Assembly: GCA_013180625.2 (NCBI GenBank)
Contig: SNVD02008858.1
Location: 248,001-312,000, forward strand
Length of the DNA: 64,000 nt
Origin: Boswellia sacra
Taxonomy: Eukaryota > Streptophyta > Magnoliopsida > Sapindales > Burseraceae
Direction: 5' to 3'
Below, one piece after another: positions 27,122 to 37,860 of the stretch. How positions within the stretch are numbered: the first letter of the stretch is position 1; every line of letters starts with the position of its first letter. The notes under the pieces are model-generated. The model saw only the letters and a program-made list of their open reading frames with translations, was not told the origin of the DNA and made no database searches. Both the position numbers and the translations under genes were made by a program.

Positions 27122-28933
27122 TGTTGACCCAGGTATGGCAACCCAAGAGGGGGGGTGAATTGGGTTTTTATTTATAAAAACGGATTTAGAAAACTTTTCT
27201 TGAAAGATCAAAATTATTTAACTCTTTCTTTGAGAATAAAGGTGAAGAAGATGAAAATGAATGCAATCAAGAGAATAGAAATAAGAGCAATCACAAGTGC
27301 AAGTTAATGAAAGAGATAGGATAGAAGAGAGTGCAAACTCAATTACGTGGTTCGGCAAACCTTGCCTACGTCCACGGGCTCCTAGCTCCACGAGCTAAGC
27401 TTTCCACTAAGTTGTTAGAAATCTTTACAACTTGCTTATGAACAACCTCACCAAGACTTTTTCTTCCAACTCTTGATAACACCACACCAAGAGTTCTTCT
27501 TGATGAACAACCTCACCAAGGCAACTTCCTTCAACTCTTGATAACACCACACCAAGAGTTCTTCTTGATGAACAACCTCACCAAGGCAACTTCCTTCAAC
27601 CCTTGATAACACCACACCAAGAGTTCTTCTTGATGAACAACCTCACCAAGGCAACTTCCTTCAACTCTTGATAACACCACACCAAGAGTTCTTCTTGATG
27701 AACAACCTCACCAAGGAAAGAATTCTCTCAAGGATAACTTTATCCTTTACAATAATTAAATCTCACTCTCACCACAATACAAGAACAAGATAATTTTTAT
27801 AACAAATACACTCTCCTCAAAGAGTATATAAAAAATATAAAGCTCTCTAAAATGATATTTCCCTTATTTGTGGCTTGATGGATACTTCTCTTGCTCTTGT
27901 TGAATGCATGGGAGAATGGCTCCTTTTATAGGCAAATGAGATGAACTTAATCAAGTGAAGACACCAACTCCAAATTTTCTGCCCACCATAAAAACCGTAA
28001 TCTTGTCTGCCATTTTTGTCAATGTTCTGTTTGAAATTTGAAAATCTAAAAACATAAAGATCTTCATTTTAAAAATAAGCTTTCCAACGCATCAAGAATC
28101 AAGTCATTTGGATATCTGTAGCTCAAGATATGGCCAAAACACCATTCGGTGCTCATGTGACTTGATTTTTCCTCCATGTGTCAGTCCACCGACTTGAATG
28201 ATAATTCTGTCAGTCTTCGTTTAAATTTGAATTTCTTCAAAACATAAAAGATCTTCATATTTGAATAAGCTTTCCAAAACATTAAGATTCAAAGAATTTG
28301 GATATCTCTATCTTAAGATATGGCCAAAACACCATTCGGTGCTCATTGAGTTGATTTTTCTTCTCTGTGTCAGTCCACCGAATTGCATGTCAATTATGTC
28401 GGCCTTCCATTTGAAATTTGAATTTCTTCAAAACATATGAAATGTGTCCCATTAAGTCATCTTTCTAATGCCAAAGAATCAAGTCATTTTGATTTTTCTA
28501 GCTCAAGATATGTCCAAAGGAGTATTCGGTGCTCATGTCAGCTGCTTCCATTTGTCTTTCAACTTGCATGATGATTTGGACAACCTTGCACTTGAAATTT
28601 GAATTTCATTAAAACATATGAAATGTTATATTGAGTAAGCTTTCCAAAGGCTCAATAATCATGTATTTGGACATTTGTAGAGAAATATATGACCAATTGA
28701 TTGAACATTGCTCATGTGTCACATTCCTTGAATCAAACCTTGTTCTTAAACTTTGGTGCCTTTAACATGTAGTCTTCTCCTTAGCTTCAACACTTCATTT
28801 TAATAAGCCTTTTCTTGATTTGACAATTATTTCAATGATATTACTCTTGCACATAAATAAACATGTTAGTAAATCACAATTAATCAATGTGTATTGTTAT
28901 CATCAAAATTATCATGTAGCCTTAGGGCTAACA
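27122..28933 (-). repeat. Right (5') LTR of the Copia element
   Basis: 1,812 bases, the same sequence as the left LTR apart from scattered substitutions and many one-base indels. It carries the same ~65-bp and ~190-bp tandem arrays. Confidence 0.95.
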
Positions 28934-30707
28934 CAAGCCGTTGATAATTCCTAGGTATACTACTTATAATTAGTTAGTTGACTGCACAAGCACTGAAATT
29001 GGTTGGGATCTTCGTAAGCAAAACATAAGTTTGGAGGTTCAATTTGCCTTTAAGGGTGTTTCGCTATTGCTGACTCCTATTGAGACTAACAAAGATTTTT
29101 TTTTTTTAACACAACATTATTTAGAGGACCAGTAGTCATATACACCACTAATTGTCACAGTTGAAGATAAGGACAAGTGAAGACGAAGGTCAGGATCTGA
29201 TGCAGTACCGAAGAGGTGAAGTTCTTCTCATCCTTCTTTGTTTCGCTCAGTAAGTGGAAGCGACCAATTAAGTGAGTCCATTCCTGTTTGTGCACAACCA
29301 CAATTTAATGATGAAGTTGGCCTTGACTTTCAATAATCTTTAGGGCATGCAGGGTATTAGTCAATTTGAGTGTTATGTGAAGATGAAGAAGGTGTGGCCC
29401 TCTCGTTGCCATTGAGATTAGTACGTCACCTTGATAGCATTAGAGAGTTTGAGAGCTTAAGCAATATTGAAAGTGATGATGATGATGATACTAATGATGA
29501 TGTTAATGAGGATGATGATGATGAGAACGATGATTGCACTTTTCATTTCCAAGATCTGGGTGATAGTTTGAATGATTTCGATGTTGATCGATAGAATCTA
29601 AATGAAGGTTTAGTCAATGGTTTACATAATGTTAATGACAGACGCAAGAAGGTTTTGAATGATGTGAACTAGGATGTGCCTTTTGGCTTTCCTTTCCCAA
29701 TTTACTCGACACCTATTCCTTCACTCCACGGACATCAGCAAGATCCGTTGTTGAACAATGAGTAGAAATTAGGTGCAAATTTTATATCCGAAGAAGCTAA
29801 TTTGGAATCTGAAAATGATAACCACCAGGCTAACATATTTAGATGGATGCCTCCTATTGTGCATCATCCATAGTTGACGATGATACTATATCATTTATAG
29901 TTGATGGGATCTAGGTTGCGGTTGAACATATGTTTAATAACAAAATAGAGCAACTAAACTCGTGGGCAGAAAAACGAATAAGCCTTCATGAGAAAAAGAA
30001 GCCGATAACAGTGAAAATTAATACTAGAGTGAGCAAATGCAAAAAATTAATGAAAAAACTATAATGTAGTTCTAATGCAATGTTTTACCTTGAATAAGGA
30101 ACACATCTCTTCCTCATGTCCTATTGTCTGAAACTCCTATTCCAGCATGTTGTGAACCAACTGAGACGAAAAGATAAGCTCCTGAATGTCTAAGAGGTAC
30201 CGAAATATGTATTATGAAACATGTTTTGTTGCCGCTCAGTAAGATAGAATGAATCCAATTAATACAGTCCAAACTTGCCAAATTAGTGATTAGGACATAG
30301 TAATGCTCGCTATATGGAATCTTGAGGGTGAACAAGAGTCCAAACTCATTTGCCATATGTTCCAACCTTCAATAAAGAGTAGATGTAAGACTCATATCAT
30401 GAAAAAATGCAAAAACAAGAAAAAAACAACAAAACTACCAGAACGCTTGATAACACTTGACAGAGCTTAAAAAAAAAATCAAAACTCGGCACATGATCAT
30501 CGAGTGTCCGACACAAAGTTTTGTCAGATTATTAATATAACGTCCGACAAGTTCGACACGCAACAATACAATTCTGTCCGAGGTCATCCACATCGAATAT
30601 TGGATTCAGAATCCGACATAGTTTCATTATCGGATTCATTTGTCTAGCTTCGAGCAAATTAGATTTGCACGACCTACAGTCGATGTCTCTTCATTTTTAA
30701 GACATCA

Positions 30708-31072
30708 AGTGTTGGTTTCATGATGACTGACATTTGCTTGCCGCATTTCAAGCAACTGACACTCGACAAACATGGAATGACAAGTCATTGAGCATTGGAT
30801 ACTTGGGCATCAAGAATCAGTTGTCGGTTTACATGAAATCGACACTCGATGAGTTGGAAACCCTGGGTTGTTGAGTGTTGGTTTCAAGACGACTGACAAC
30901 TGATTATCGTATTTCAAATAACCAACACTCAACAAGCATCGAATGATATGTCGTTAAGCGTCAACAAGAATCGAATGATATGTCGTTGAGCGTCGGATAC
31001 TTGGGCATCAAGAATTAGTTGTCGGTTTATATGAAACTGACACTCGATGACCTGGAAACCTCGTGACGTTGA
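30708..31072. repeat. Tandem units (~170-190 bp x2) within the MULE
   Basis: AGTGTTGGTTTCA begins both units (about 30708 and 30880). Both contain GGATACTTGGGCATCAAGAA and CTGACACTCGATGA-type words. The second unit has an extra internal duplication of AATGATATGTCGTT. Confidence 0.75.
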
Positions 31073-31863
31073 GCGTCAATTACAAAATTTGACACTTGAC
31101 GTGTGAAACCTAAATGATGTCAAGTGTTGAGCGCAAGAGCAGAGTGACGATCTGACACTCGCTATCGTCTACCTTCGCAATGACACTCGTCGATTTCCAT
31201 CATTTTTACATAAATCCCTGCTTCAAATCTTCCAAATCACGTCCCATTCACCCAAACAACATCAAATAATCACAAATAACATTCCGAATCTTGAATACCA
31301 TAATCAATAGTCCCTAAATCCAACCGAAATACCTAATTTTTTCAAATTTCTTAATGTTAAAAATGCAAGGCATTTTCCTCTGTACTCCTTTGATTGACAT
31401 TAGACTAACCATAATTTTAATCTTAACAATGTGAATATTAGCACAAAAAATCAAGAAAACAAAGAAAAAACAAAGAAAAATCGAAAAATCAAAATAACCT
31501 TTTGCGTTGCTTCTCCTCTGTTTGTGTTGCTTCTCTTTCTTAGGTCAAAATGACCATTCTAGCTTTTATGCAAAATGTAAGTGGTAACGTAAAATGCAAA
31601 TGCTTCAGTTGTGTCGTGATCGATCAGAACCGTTTCAATTTCAAAATTTTAAGAGAGATGGAGTGATGGAAGACAACGGTTATGAAATAGGAAGTGGAGG
31701 GAATGAAGGAAGTTAATATATAATAAATTAATTAAATTAATAAGGGTATTCAGGTTATTTTATGTTTAAAAGGACTATGGCATAAAAATTTTTTGGGAGA
31801 GGTCTATATTTCAATTTAAATCCTTTAATTTGGCCTATTTTTTTAAATTTTTTCAAAAGTAAA

Positions 31864-34800
31864 TTTGGTGCTCATAACAATAAGTTTAAAAAATAAGACA
31901 AAAGAGACAATAATTAAAAAATCAAATCGGTAAATGTTAAGAGGACGATGCAAAGGTCTACTCTTTCAAGTAAATCGAATATGTCTAGATTGAAATCCTT
32001 GTTCCCCTTTTCTCTCTCATGCCTGTCGGCCTCCATCTCCCATTCTCACAAATTTTCAATCTCTCACTGTTTCTCACATTCACGACACACACTTCACTTT
32101 TTGCTATTTTGTTTTTTGTTTTTATTTTTTATTTTTGTTTTTATTTTTGTTTTTATTTTTGTTTTCTTTTTCATTTCGTGGGTTTTAATTTTTGATTGGG
32201 CGAAACCCAAATCTGGCTTCCACCAAATGAGGCGGAAACCCGACATTTTCTAGGGTTTTGTGATAAAAAAAGTGAACGCAATCCCATTGTTGCTCTTTTT
32301 AATATTCATGCTCATTACTCATCAAGTATCACCACCTCGTAAGCATCGCATCCATATCCATGACCTCCACTTGTCGTTGCATTTTAGCTTCTTTGATTAA
32401 TACGTTAAAACCCCAAATATAATATTTTCCTTAACCAAGCTCCATATATGCATACAAATTCTCTGTATAAGTTGAGGGATGAGTAAACCAACAAAACAAT
32501 TTTAGTAAAAACATCTCTAATGTCTTATTGATCTAAATTTTAAAAATAAAATCTAAGAATACGAATGATAGTTAATAAATAAATAAAGAGAAAATGGAGG
32601 CACGCTTTTCTTTTCCAAGTCGATCGTTCCAGCAATTGGGCACTTGAGATCTGATCTGGCGCTGAAATAAATTAACCATGACTTCAACGTTTGGCTTTCT
32701 AGCTTGCAATTGTTGGATCATAAAAAGTGATGAAGACATCATCATGTTTTCTTCGAAAAATATAACTCAACACCCTCTGCTCCATTCCTGGCCCACCTAT
32801 ATACTCTGACCTGTTTGACTTGGCGAGAAAAGCATATATTTTGACTGGAATGAGTTTGTTAATTTAAAAGAAAAACCCCTTCTAGCCTGTTATCAATTAT
32901 TTATAAATTTTATCTCGTCTCATGTGATTTTGTCTTTTATTTCACCTATATTATTTTAGTTGGGTAAACTATTATTTGTGTTATTTAAGTTCTTTTTGTT
33001 TTTGTTGATATAATAATATACGTAAAAGCCATGTAGAAAATTGGAGTTTAAATATTATTGTTTATGGAACCTATAAAATTGTGCGTGTATATATATAAAT
33101 AATATTTACATTTACGAGATTATGTTTGACATTTAGTTCTCTTGTGCACTGCTAGTTAGTTAGGAATGACAAATTTTTTCACGTGGTTCAGATGCCCAGA
33201 TTTTACCCAGTCAATCCGGATGGAAAAAATCCAGATTTTGCAGGGAGAAAGTCCGGGTGTGAGGATTTTGAAGAGAAAATTAGTCCGGACGTAGTATTGT
33301 CGAGTAAACCCCGCACCCGCACAACTCAAGCAATTTATCAAACCAAAAATATATATACCAAGACTTGAACCCATAACCCTGCACCCGCATAACTCAAGCA
33401 ATTTATCAAACCAAAAGTATAGATTTAAACCCATAACCTAGAAGTTGAATTTCAACTATATATTAACCACTAAACCACATATATTTTTACTATAATAATT
33501 GGTAGACAAATACAAATAAGTTATTTTTTCATATATTTAATTAAAACTAATTAATCAAGTAATGTATTGTGATTCAAACTTGGGTGTTGAAAAACACATT
33601 ATACAAGCTTTTCTACAACTACCAAGCACATCTTTGTGGCATTAAGCACCCTCATTTTATTTGATTTATTTAAAAGAGTTAAAAATTAAAAAAAAGCGGG
33701 AGAGAATTTTTTTGTTCGGTGCAGGTGCGCGCTCGGATTTTGCCATCCTTTCCATCGGTCTTATATATACAAAATAGGTCGAGTTCTTCTTTATAAATAA
33801 AAATATTAGATGAGTTTTTATTTAAAAAAAAAATGGAGAAACTAGCTAGCTAGTGATTAATATTTCATAGAAAATCAAAGAATAATATTGATCAAACGAT
33901 TAACAACATTGAACAAGCACTACAACGCTCATGAGAATTAAGCTAACTATTGATTTGGTCCTCGAATACTCACGAAATTGTTTTAACCATTAATTAATTA
34001 ATTATTAAAATGCATGCATGCATGCATTTCTGTAAGTCAATATATTTCTTTTGCAGTTTCGGCGCTTTGATTGTGTCGCAAGCTAGCTAGCACGTAATCT
34101 ATTAAATGCATTTTGCCTCTTTGTAAAATAAAGTGATCGATGATTCAAAGAGTTGTCAAAAGCCTCCATTATATCTAGTTGCCCAGAATTAGATTTGATG
34201 ATATTTAGACTTTAATAGTTATAAGTCAGTAAGATTTATTTTAATATATTGTTTTAATAACCAACATTTGGATATTTGGATCTTACTCAAAATTATATCA
34301 ACAAAAAATATAAAAATAATTAGAAAAAAGCATCAACTTGAGTAAGTTATTTAAAAAATATTAGATACGATATTAAAAAAAAATTTAGACATTATAACGA
34401 TTATCCAATAAATTAACAAAATTTTTATACTTTTAAGAGCTAGAAACAAATAATTGATTTGACTTGCAGTCCTAAGTTGACAACTAAGTATCGAGATGTC
34501 AAACATAAAACACAAACAATGGAAGAATGTCTATTAATCTACTAAATGGTCATATTATTTAAAAATTTCAGTAATCAACTATGGTCAAGCTGCTTCCTTT
34601 AATCTGGGTTATTATTATTAATGATGATCAGTGACAATTCTCTTTTGAACAGTACACTTCAAAGCCACTAAAACACTTTTTGCTGCCTGTGTCATGAGTA
34701 CAAAGACAGCACAAGCTTCTTGCAAAAGACACTACTAGTGATATCAAGTGCAAGACAAAGGAACAAATTAATTAATCAAGATTTGATAACTGTGGTTTAT

Positions 34801-35180
34801 ATGCACCTGACCCCAAGTTGACACTAGTAAATCTACCTAGATCTTTATAATAGTGCTCCCAGCTAGATCTCAATATGTTGTAAATGCATTGTATTATATA
34901 TATATATGAAAAAGGCAAATAGAGAACATAACCCAGAATTCCAACAGAAACAGCAATGCTCTGTCTCTTCTGTTACTGGTCAATAGAGGTATTGCTTGGG
35001 AGACACAGGCCTTTATAATCTGCAGTAGAAGTATCCAAACGCCTTCTGTTCTGTCTCAAATTTATTGCCATTGTCCAGGTACATAACGTCTCTATGCTTG
35101 CTTGCTTGTTGACTATAACCACCAATTGACTATATTTCCTCACCTGACAGCGCTCAAACTCCAAGGTCAACAATTCAAAA
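31864..35180. other. Intergenic DNA with minor repeats
   Basis: A TTTTTGTTTTTA minisatellite lies at about 32104-32166. At 33163-33752 a possible degenerate hAT-like element starts AGGAATGACAAA and ends TTTTGCCATCCT, with no TSD found. A partial direct repeat (ACTCAAGCAATTTATCAAAC, twice) lies near 33323-33411. A (TGCA)n RY-type run is at 34011-34028. I see no gene. Confidence 0.55.
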
Positions 35181-35182
35181 AA

Positions 35183-35190
35183 TATATAAA
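35183..35190 (+). promoter_or_regulatory. TATA box of the CLE gene
   Basis: TATATAAA lies about 55 bases before a good 5' splice site and about 220 bases before the CLE start. This places transcription start near 35213-35220. Confidence 0.6.
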
Positions 35191-35244
35191 AACTATAGGT
35201 TGCCTCATTAAGCATCATCTCTCACTCTCTCAAGTCTCTCGAGG

Positions 35245-35390
35245 GTAAGTCTTCTCTTTCTCTTCTCTTCAGTATATTACTGCATCCCAAATTTGCAAAT
35301 TTTCTCTTCCAATTAAAGACGACCCTTTTGAGTTTTGAATCAGATCCAACAAGAAAGTTGTTTCTATTAATTGTTTCTTGCTTTTTTTAG
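35245..35390 (+). other. Probable 5' UTR intron of the CLE gene
   Basis: GAGG|GTAAGT at 35245 matches the donor consensus, and a pyrimidine-rich CTTTTTTTAG ends at 35390. Removing these 146 bases joins a short leader to GGCCATGCAT, directly before the start codon. Confidence 0.6.
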
Positions 35391-35394
35391 GGCC

Positions 35395-35409
35395 ATGCAT
35401 ATGATATGA
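35395..35409 (+). promoter_or_regulatory. Four-codon upstream ORF overlapping the CLE start
   Basis: ATG CAT ATG ATA TGA starts 11 bases before the CLE ATG. Its TGA (35407-35409) overlaps that ATG (35406-35408) as ATGA. Such an arrangement could reduce or couple initiation at the CLE start; the effect is inferred. Confidence 0.6.
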
Positions 35410-35666
35410 AGGCGCTGCAGATGATGGGTACAAGGAAAGAGTTTGCTTCGCTTTCTCTTCTGCTTCTGTTGCTGTTACTCATAAGCACAACTAGAACGTC
35501 ATCACCATCATCATCATCTACCACCAAAACTCGGTCTACTACTGATCATCAGTACTTGAGTTCCATTGAAACTAATAGAGCCTTTGTGGAAGATCAAAAT
35601 GATCCAAGTTTCAGTGAAGACAAGAGGAGAATATACACTGGTCCAAACCCTTTACACAATAGATAA
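35406..35666 (+). CDS. CLE-family signalling peptide precursor
   Basis: An 86-residue secreted precursor. Residues 11-28 contain a strongly hydrophobic leucine run ([11 protein letters not shown]), consistent with a signal peptide. The middle is a variable Ser/Thr-rich and acidic stretch. The C-terminus carries the 12-residue CLE motif RRIYTGPNPLHN at 74-85, followed by one Arg. Known CLE peptides are cut from the precursor, hydroxylated on proline, and sensed by CLV1-type leucine-rich-repeat receptor kinases in meristem and vascular control. From memory the motif is nearest to the CLE22/CLE16-type group, so no symbol is assigned. The CDS has no intron. It has its own TATA box and UTR intron. 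Confidence 0.93.
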   Translation: MKALQMMGTRKEFASLSLLLLLLLLISTTRTSSPSSSSTTKTRSTTDHQYLSSIETNRAFVEDQNDPSFSEDKRRIYTGPNPLHNR

Positions 35667-36810
35667 TTAAAGTACAGGTAACAAAATATTCTGGATTAAT
35701 TTCTCTTCTTCCTTCAAACATATATATTTATTTCTATTATGAAAATTATATACAAATTTATTAACCTTTGATTTCTCATTCTCTCCTCCCTTATTCAATA
35801 TTTAAACTTTGCTCACTTTGTACTTGTATTGTTGATAGCAATTAATTAATTTTATCCAAGCATGTGTAGGGTTATCATTTATTTATGATGTTTGTTTGTT
35901 GTTATTGATGCGCAAATATTAATTAAACTTCCTTTTACATACAAACAAAGCTTTTAAGTACGTATGACCATGATTTAATCTGCTTCCATTGATTTAGTTG
36001 TCTAATTAATTACAACTGGTACATACATAATTTGCAGTAATTAGTGCAGTTAAATGAGGAAAATAGATCATATCATATTGAATGGTTAATTAATTTTGTG
36101 TTCTTACCTTTGGTAATCAGATGGTTAATTGTAAATAGTCATATCTTCAGAGGTAAATATTGATATCAATACTTTCAGCAATTCTCTCTAAAACACAAAA
36201 TTGATGTCATTGGACAAAAGTATATTTTTCAACAAACAAGTTAACTTACCAATATGCAATTGCAGCCCATTTTGTTCCACAATTATCTTTATAGTTTGAA
36301 TGTATGATGAATATTTCATATAAATCCATCAGTTAAGCAACTTGTCGAAAAATTTTGCATGACATGATTTGTTTTTAATTGCATTAAGGAAATTTTTGTT
36401 TAAATGTTTTGAAATTTGTTAAACTGTCAAAATATTTGATAATTTTAACTTATTGCACGTTCTGTACATAAACACCCTCGCGCCCCCCCACCCAAAAAAA
36501 AAAAAAATTGTGAATTCGTACAAGGCGAGGCGTTGGGCTTGAGTTAACATCAACAACATTTCACGATAAGGTGCAATGTGATACTTGTGCTGGAAGAATA
36601 GACTAAATATAATAATTTCACAGAAAGACTTTCTTACACAAATATGAATGTCATTAGGAAAGACAAATTAAAAATATATAAAATGGATGAGATACAACTC
36701 ACAAAATTATCAGTTGAAGTATGATAAAGTTTTTTTAAGATAGATTTTGTCTCCTAAGGATAAGAAATTGAATGCAACATAGTTAATGGTATTCGATCTT
36801 AGGATACATG

Positions 36811-37558
36811 TAGGGATGGCAAAAACCCGGGGCCAGACCGGGGACCTCAATCCCCTGCCCTGGTCCCGGGAAGGTTTTTTAATCCCCGTCCTCGGAAAAT
36901 TTTTCGAAAATTCTGGGGCCCGGCCGGGGCAGGGGGATTTAATCCCGGGGTCAGGGAATTGAATTCCCCGGATATGTACCCGGATTATAGTTAAATATGA
37001 TGCAAAAAGGTAAAAAAACAAAGCTAAAACAAGCAACTTGCCAAAACGCTCGACAAAACTCGACGCGCTCGATAGAGCTCGACACGGCTCGACATGTAAG
37101 TGTCGAGTGTCGGATGATGCATCCAACACTCGATGTCTTCTAAAATAGACTGATAGCGAGTGTCGATTGTGAATCCAACACGACTCGACATGTAAGTGTC
37201 GAGTGTCGGACGATGCATCCCACAGTCGATGTCTTCTAAAATAGATAATATCTAGTGTCGGATGCATCATCCGACACGTTCGACACTCGATGTCTTCGAA
37301 AATAGATAGATGTCGAGTGTCAGATTTCTTTGTGTCGTAAATTAAGGTCATGACAGAACCTAAGTATTAAGGTATTTTTATATTTATTCCGTGCCGGGGC
37401 CGGGCCGGGCCGAGGAGCCTAGTCCCCGGCCCCTGGCTTTCCCCGGGATTCCTCTCCCCGTCCCTGGCCAATCTCCCCGAAAATCCAGGCAATTCCCTGA
37501 CAATACCGGGCCAAGGATCCGGGTACCTGACCCTGGCTAGGTAATTTCGCCATCCCTA
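36811..37558. mobile_element. Non-autonomous hAT element with internal CTCGACAC repeats
   Basis: TAGGGATGGC begins it and GCCATCCCTA ends it. The 8-bp direct repeat GATACATG flanks it (36803-36810 and 37559-37566). The ends are rich in CCCGGG/CCGGGG. The centre (about 37020-37330) holds units of TGTCGAGTGTCGGATGATGC, TCGACATGTAAGTGTC and CGATGTCTTCTAAAATAGA. A 213-codon minus-strand frame exists only because of these repeats and resembles no transposase. Confidence 0.9.
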
Positions 37559-37860
37559 GATACATGCGCCAATTGATAGATAGACCACAATTAACAGTGC
37601 ATTCTCAAATAGCAAGAGGTTACACATGCTTGCGCGCGCATACACATACATATAATAAATAGATAAAAGAAAGTTTTGTAAAAGAGAATGAAGAAAGGAA
37701 AGTTTTAGGATTTTCCTTTTGGTTTTTCCCACTATAACTTCAAAGTAAGCTTATATAAAGGGAGTTAAAGTATTCTTTTGAAATAAATGCCACATAAATT
37801 GTATCTAATACTAATAGGTTTTATATATGTACATACATATTAAAGTAAATAGTACTACTA

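Larger units (their letters stand above)
21650..28933 (-). mobile_element. Ty1/Copia LTR retrotransposon, internally deleted
   Basis: A complete insertion with long terminal repeats at 21650-23477 and 27122-28933. Both begin TG and end CA. The 5-bp TSD caagc lies at 21645-21649 and 28934-28938. Coding runs on the minus strand, so the right LTR is the 5' LTR. A primer-binding site and a polypurine tract are in place. Gag, protease and integrase are recognisable but broken. The reading frame runs only a short way into the reverse-transcriptase region before the polypurine tract, so most of RT and RNase H is deleted. The element lies within MULE transposase coding sequence. Confidence 0.95.
21560..30030 (+). 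pseudogene. MULE (mudrA-like) transposase relic, split by Copia and missing its core
   Basis: Right of the Copia, 28936-29100 reads for about 54 codons with a single TAG (near 28972). It gives a stretch with LVDCTSTEIGWDLRKQNISL, resembling the N-terminal region of plant MULE transposases. A 74-residue open stretch at 29370-29594 is very acidic (NIESDDDDDTNDDVNEDDDD), as in the linker of such proteins. Around 29850-30030 the frame reads VEHMFNNKIEQLNSWAEKRI and onward, like the region after the catalytic core. The DDE core and SWIM zinc finger are not seen. Numerous stops and frameshifts make it non-functional. The family call is from memory. Confidence 0.55.
20773..31854. mobile_element. Large decayed Mutator-like element (MULE) carrying a nested Copia
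   Basis: The 9-bp direct repeat AAAAGTAAA flanks it (20764-20772 and 31855-31863). The ends are inverted over more than 100 bases, sharing the blocks TTGAAATATAGACCT and CCTGAATACCCTT. Without the nested Copia insertion it is about 3.8 kb. Subterminal regions (about 21200-21500 and 30430-31200) are full of GACACTCGA/TGTCGAGTG words. The middle holds transposase relics. It is the family relative of the elements at 54971 and 63811. Confidence 0.85.

Noticed and set aside
31948..32253. 101-codon open frame
   Set aside because: Dominated by a TTTTTGTTTTTA minisatellite coding for Phe/Ile/Val; no homology or splice context.
33163..33752. Complete hAT element
   Set aside because: Ends are only loosely similar to TAGGGATGGCAAA and no 8-bp duplication flanks them.
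36710..37351. 213-codon open frame on the minus strand
   Set aside because: It runs through the GTGTCGAG repeats of the hAT element and shows repeated, low-complexity peptide; no transposase motif.
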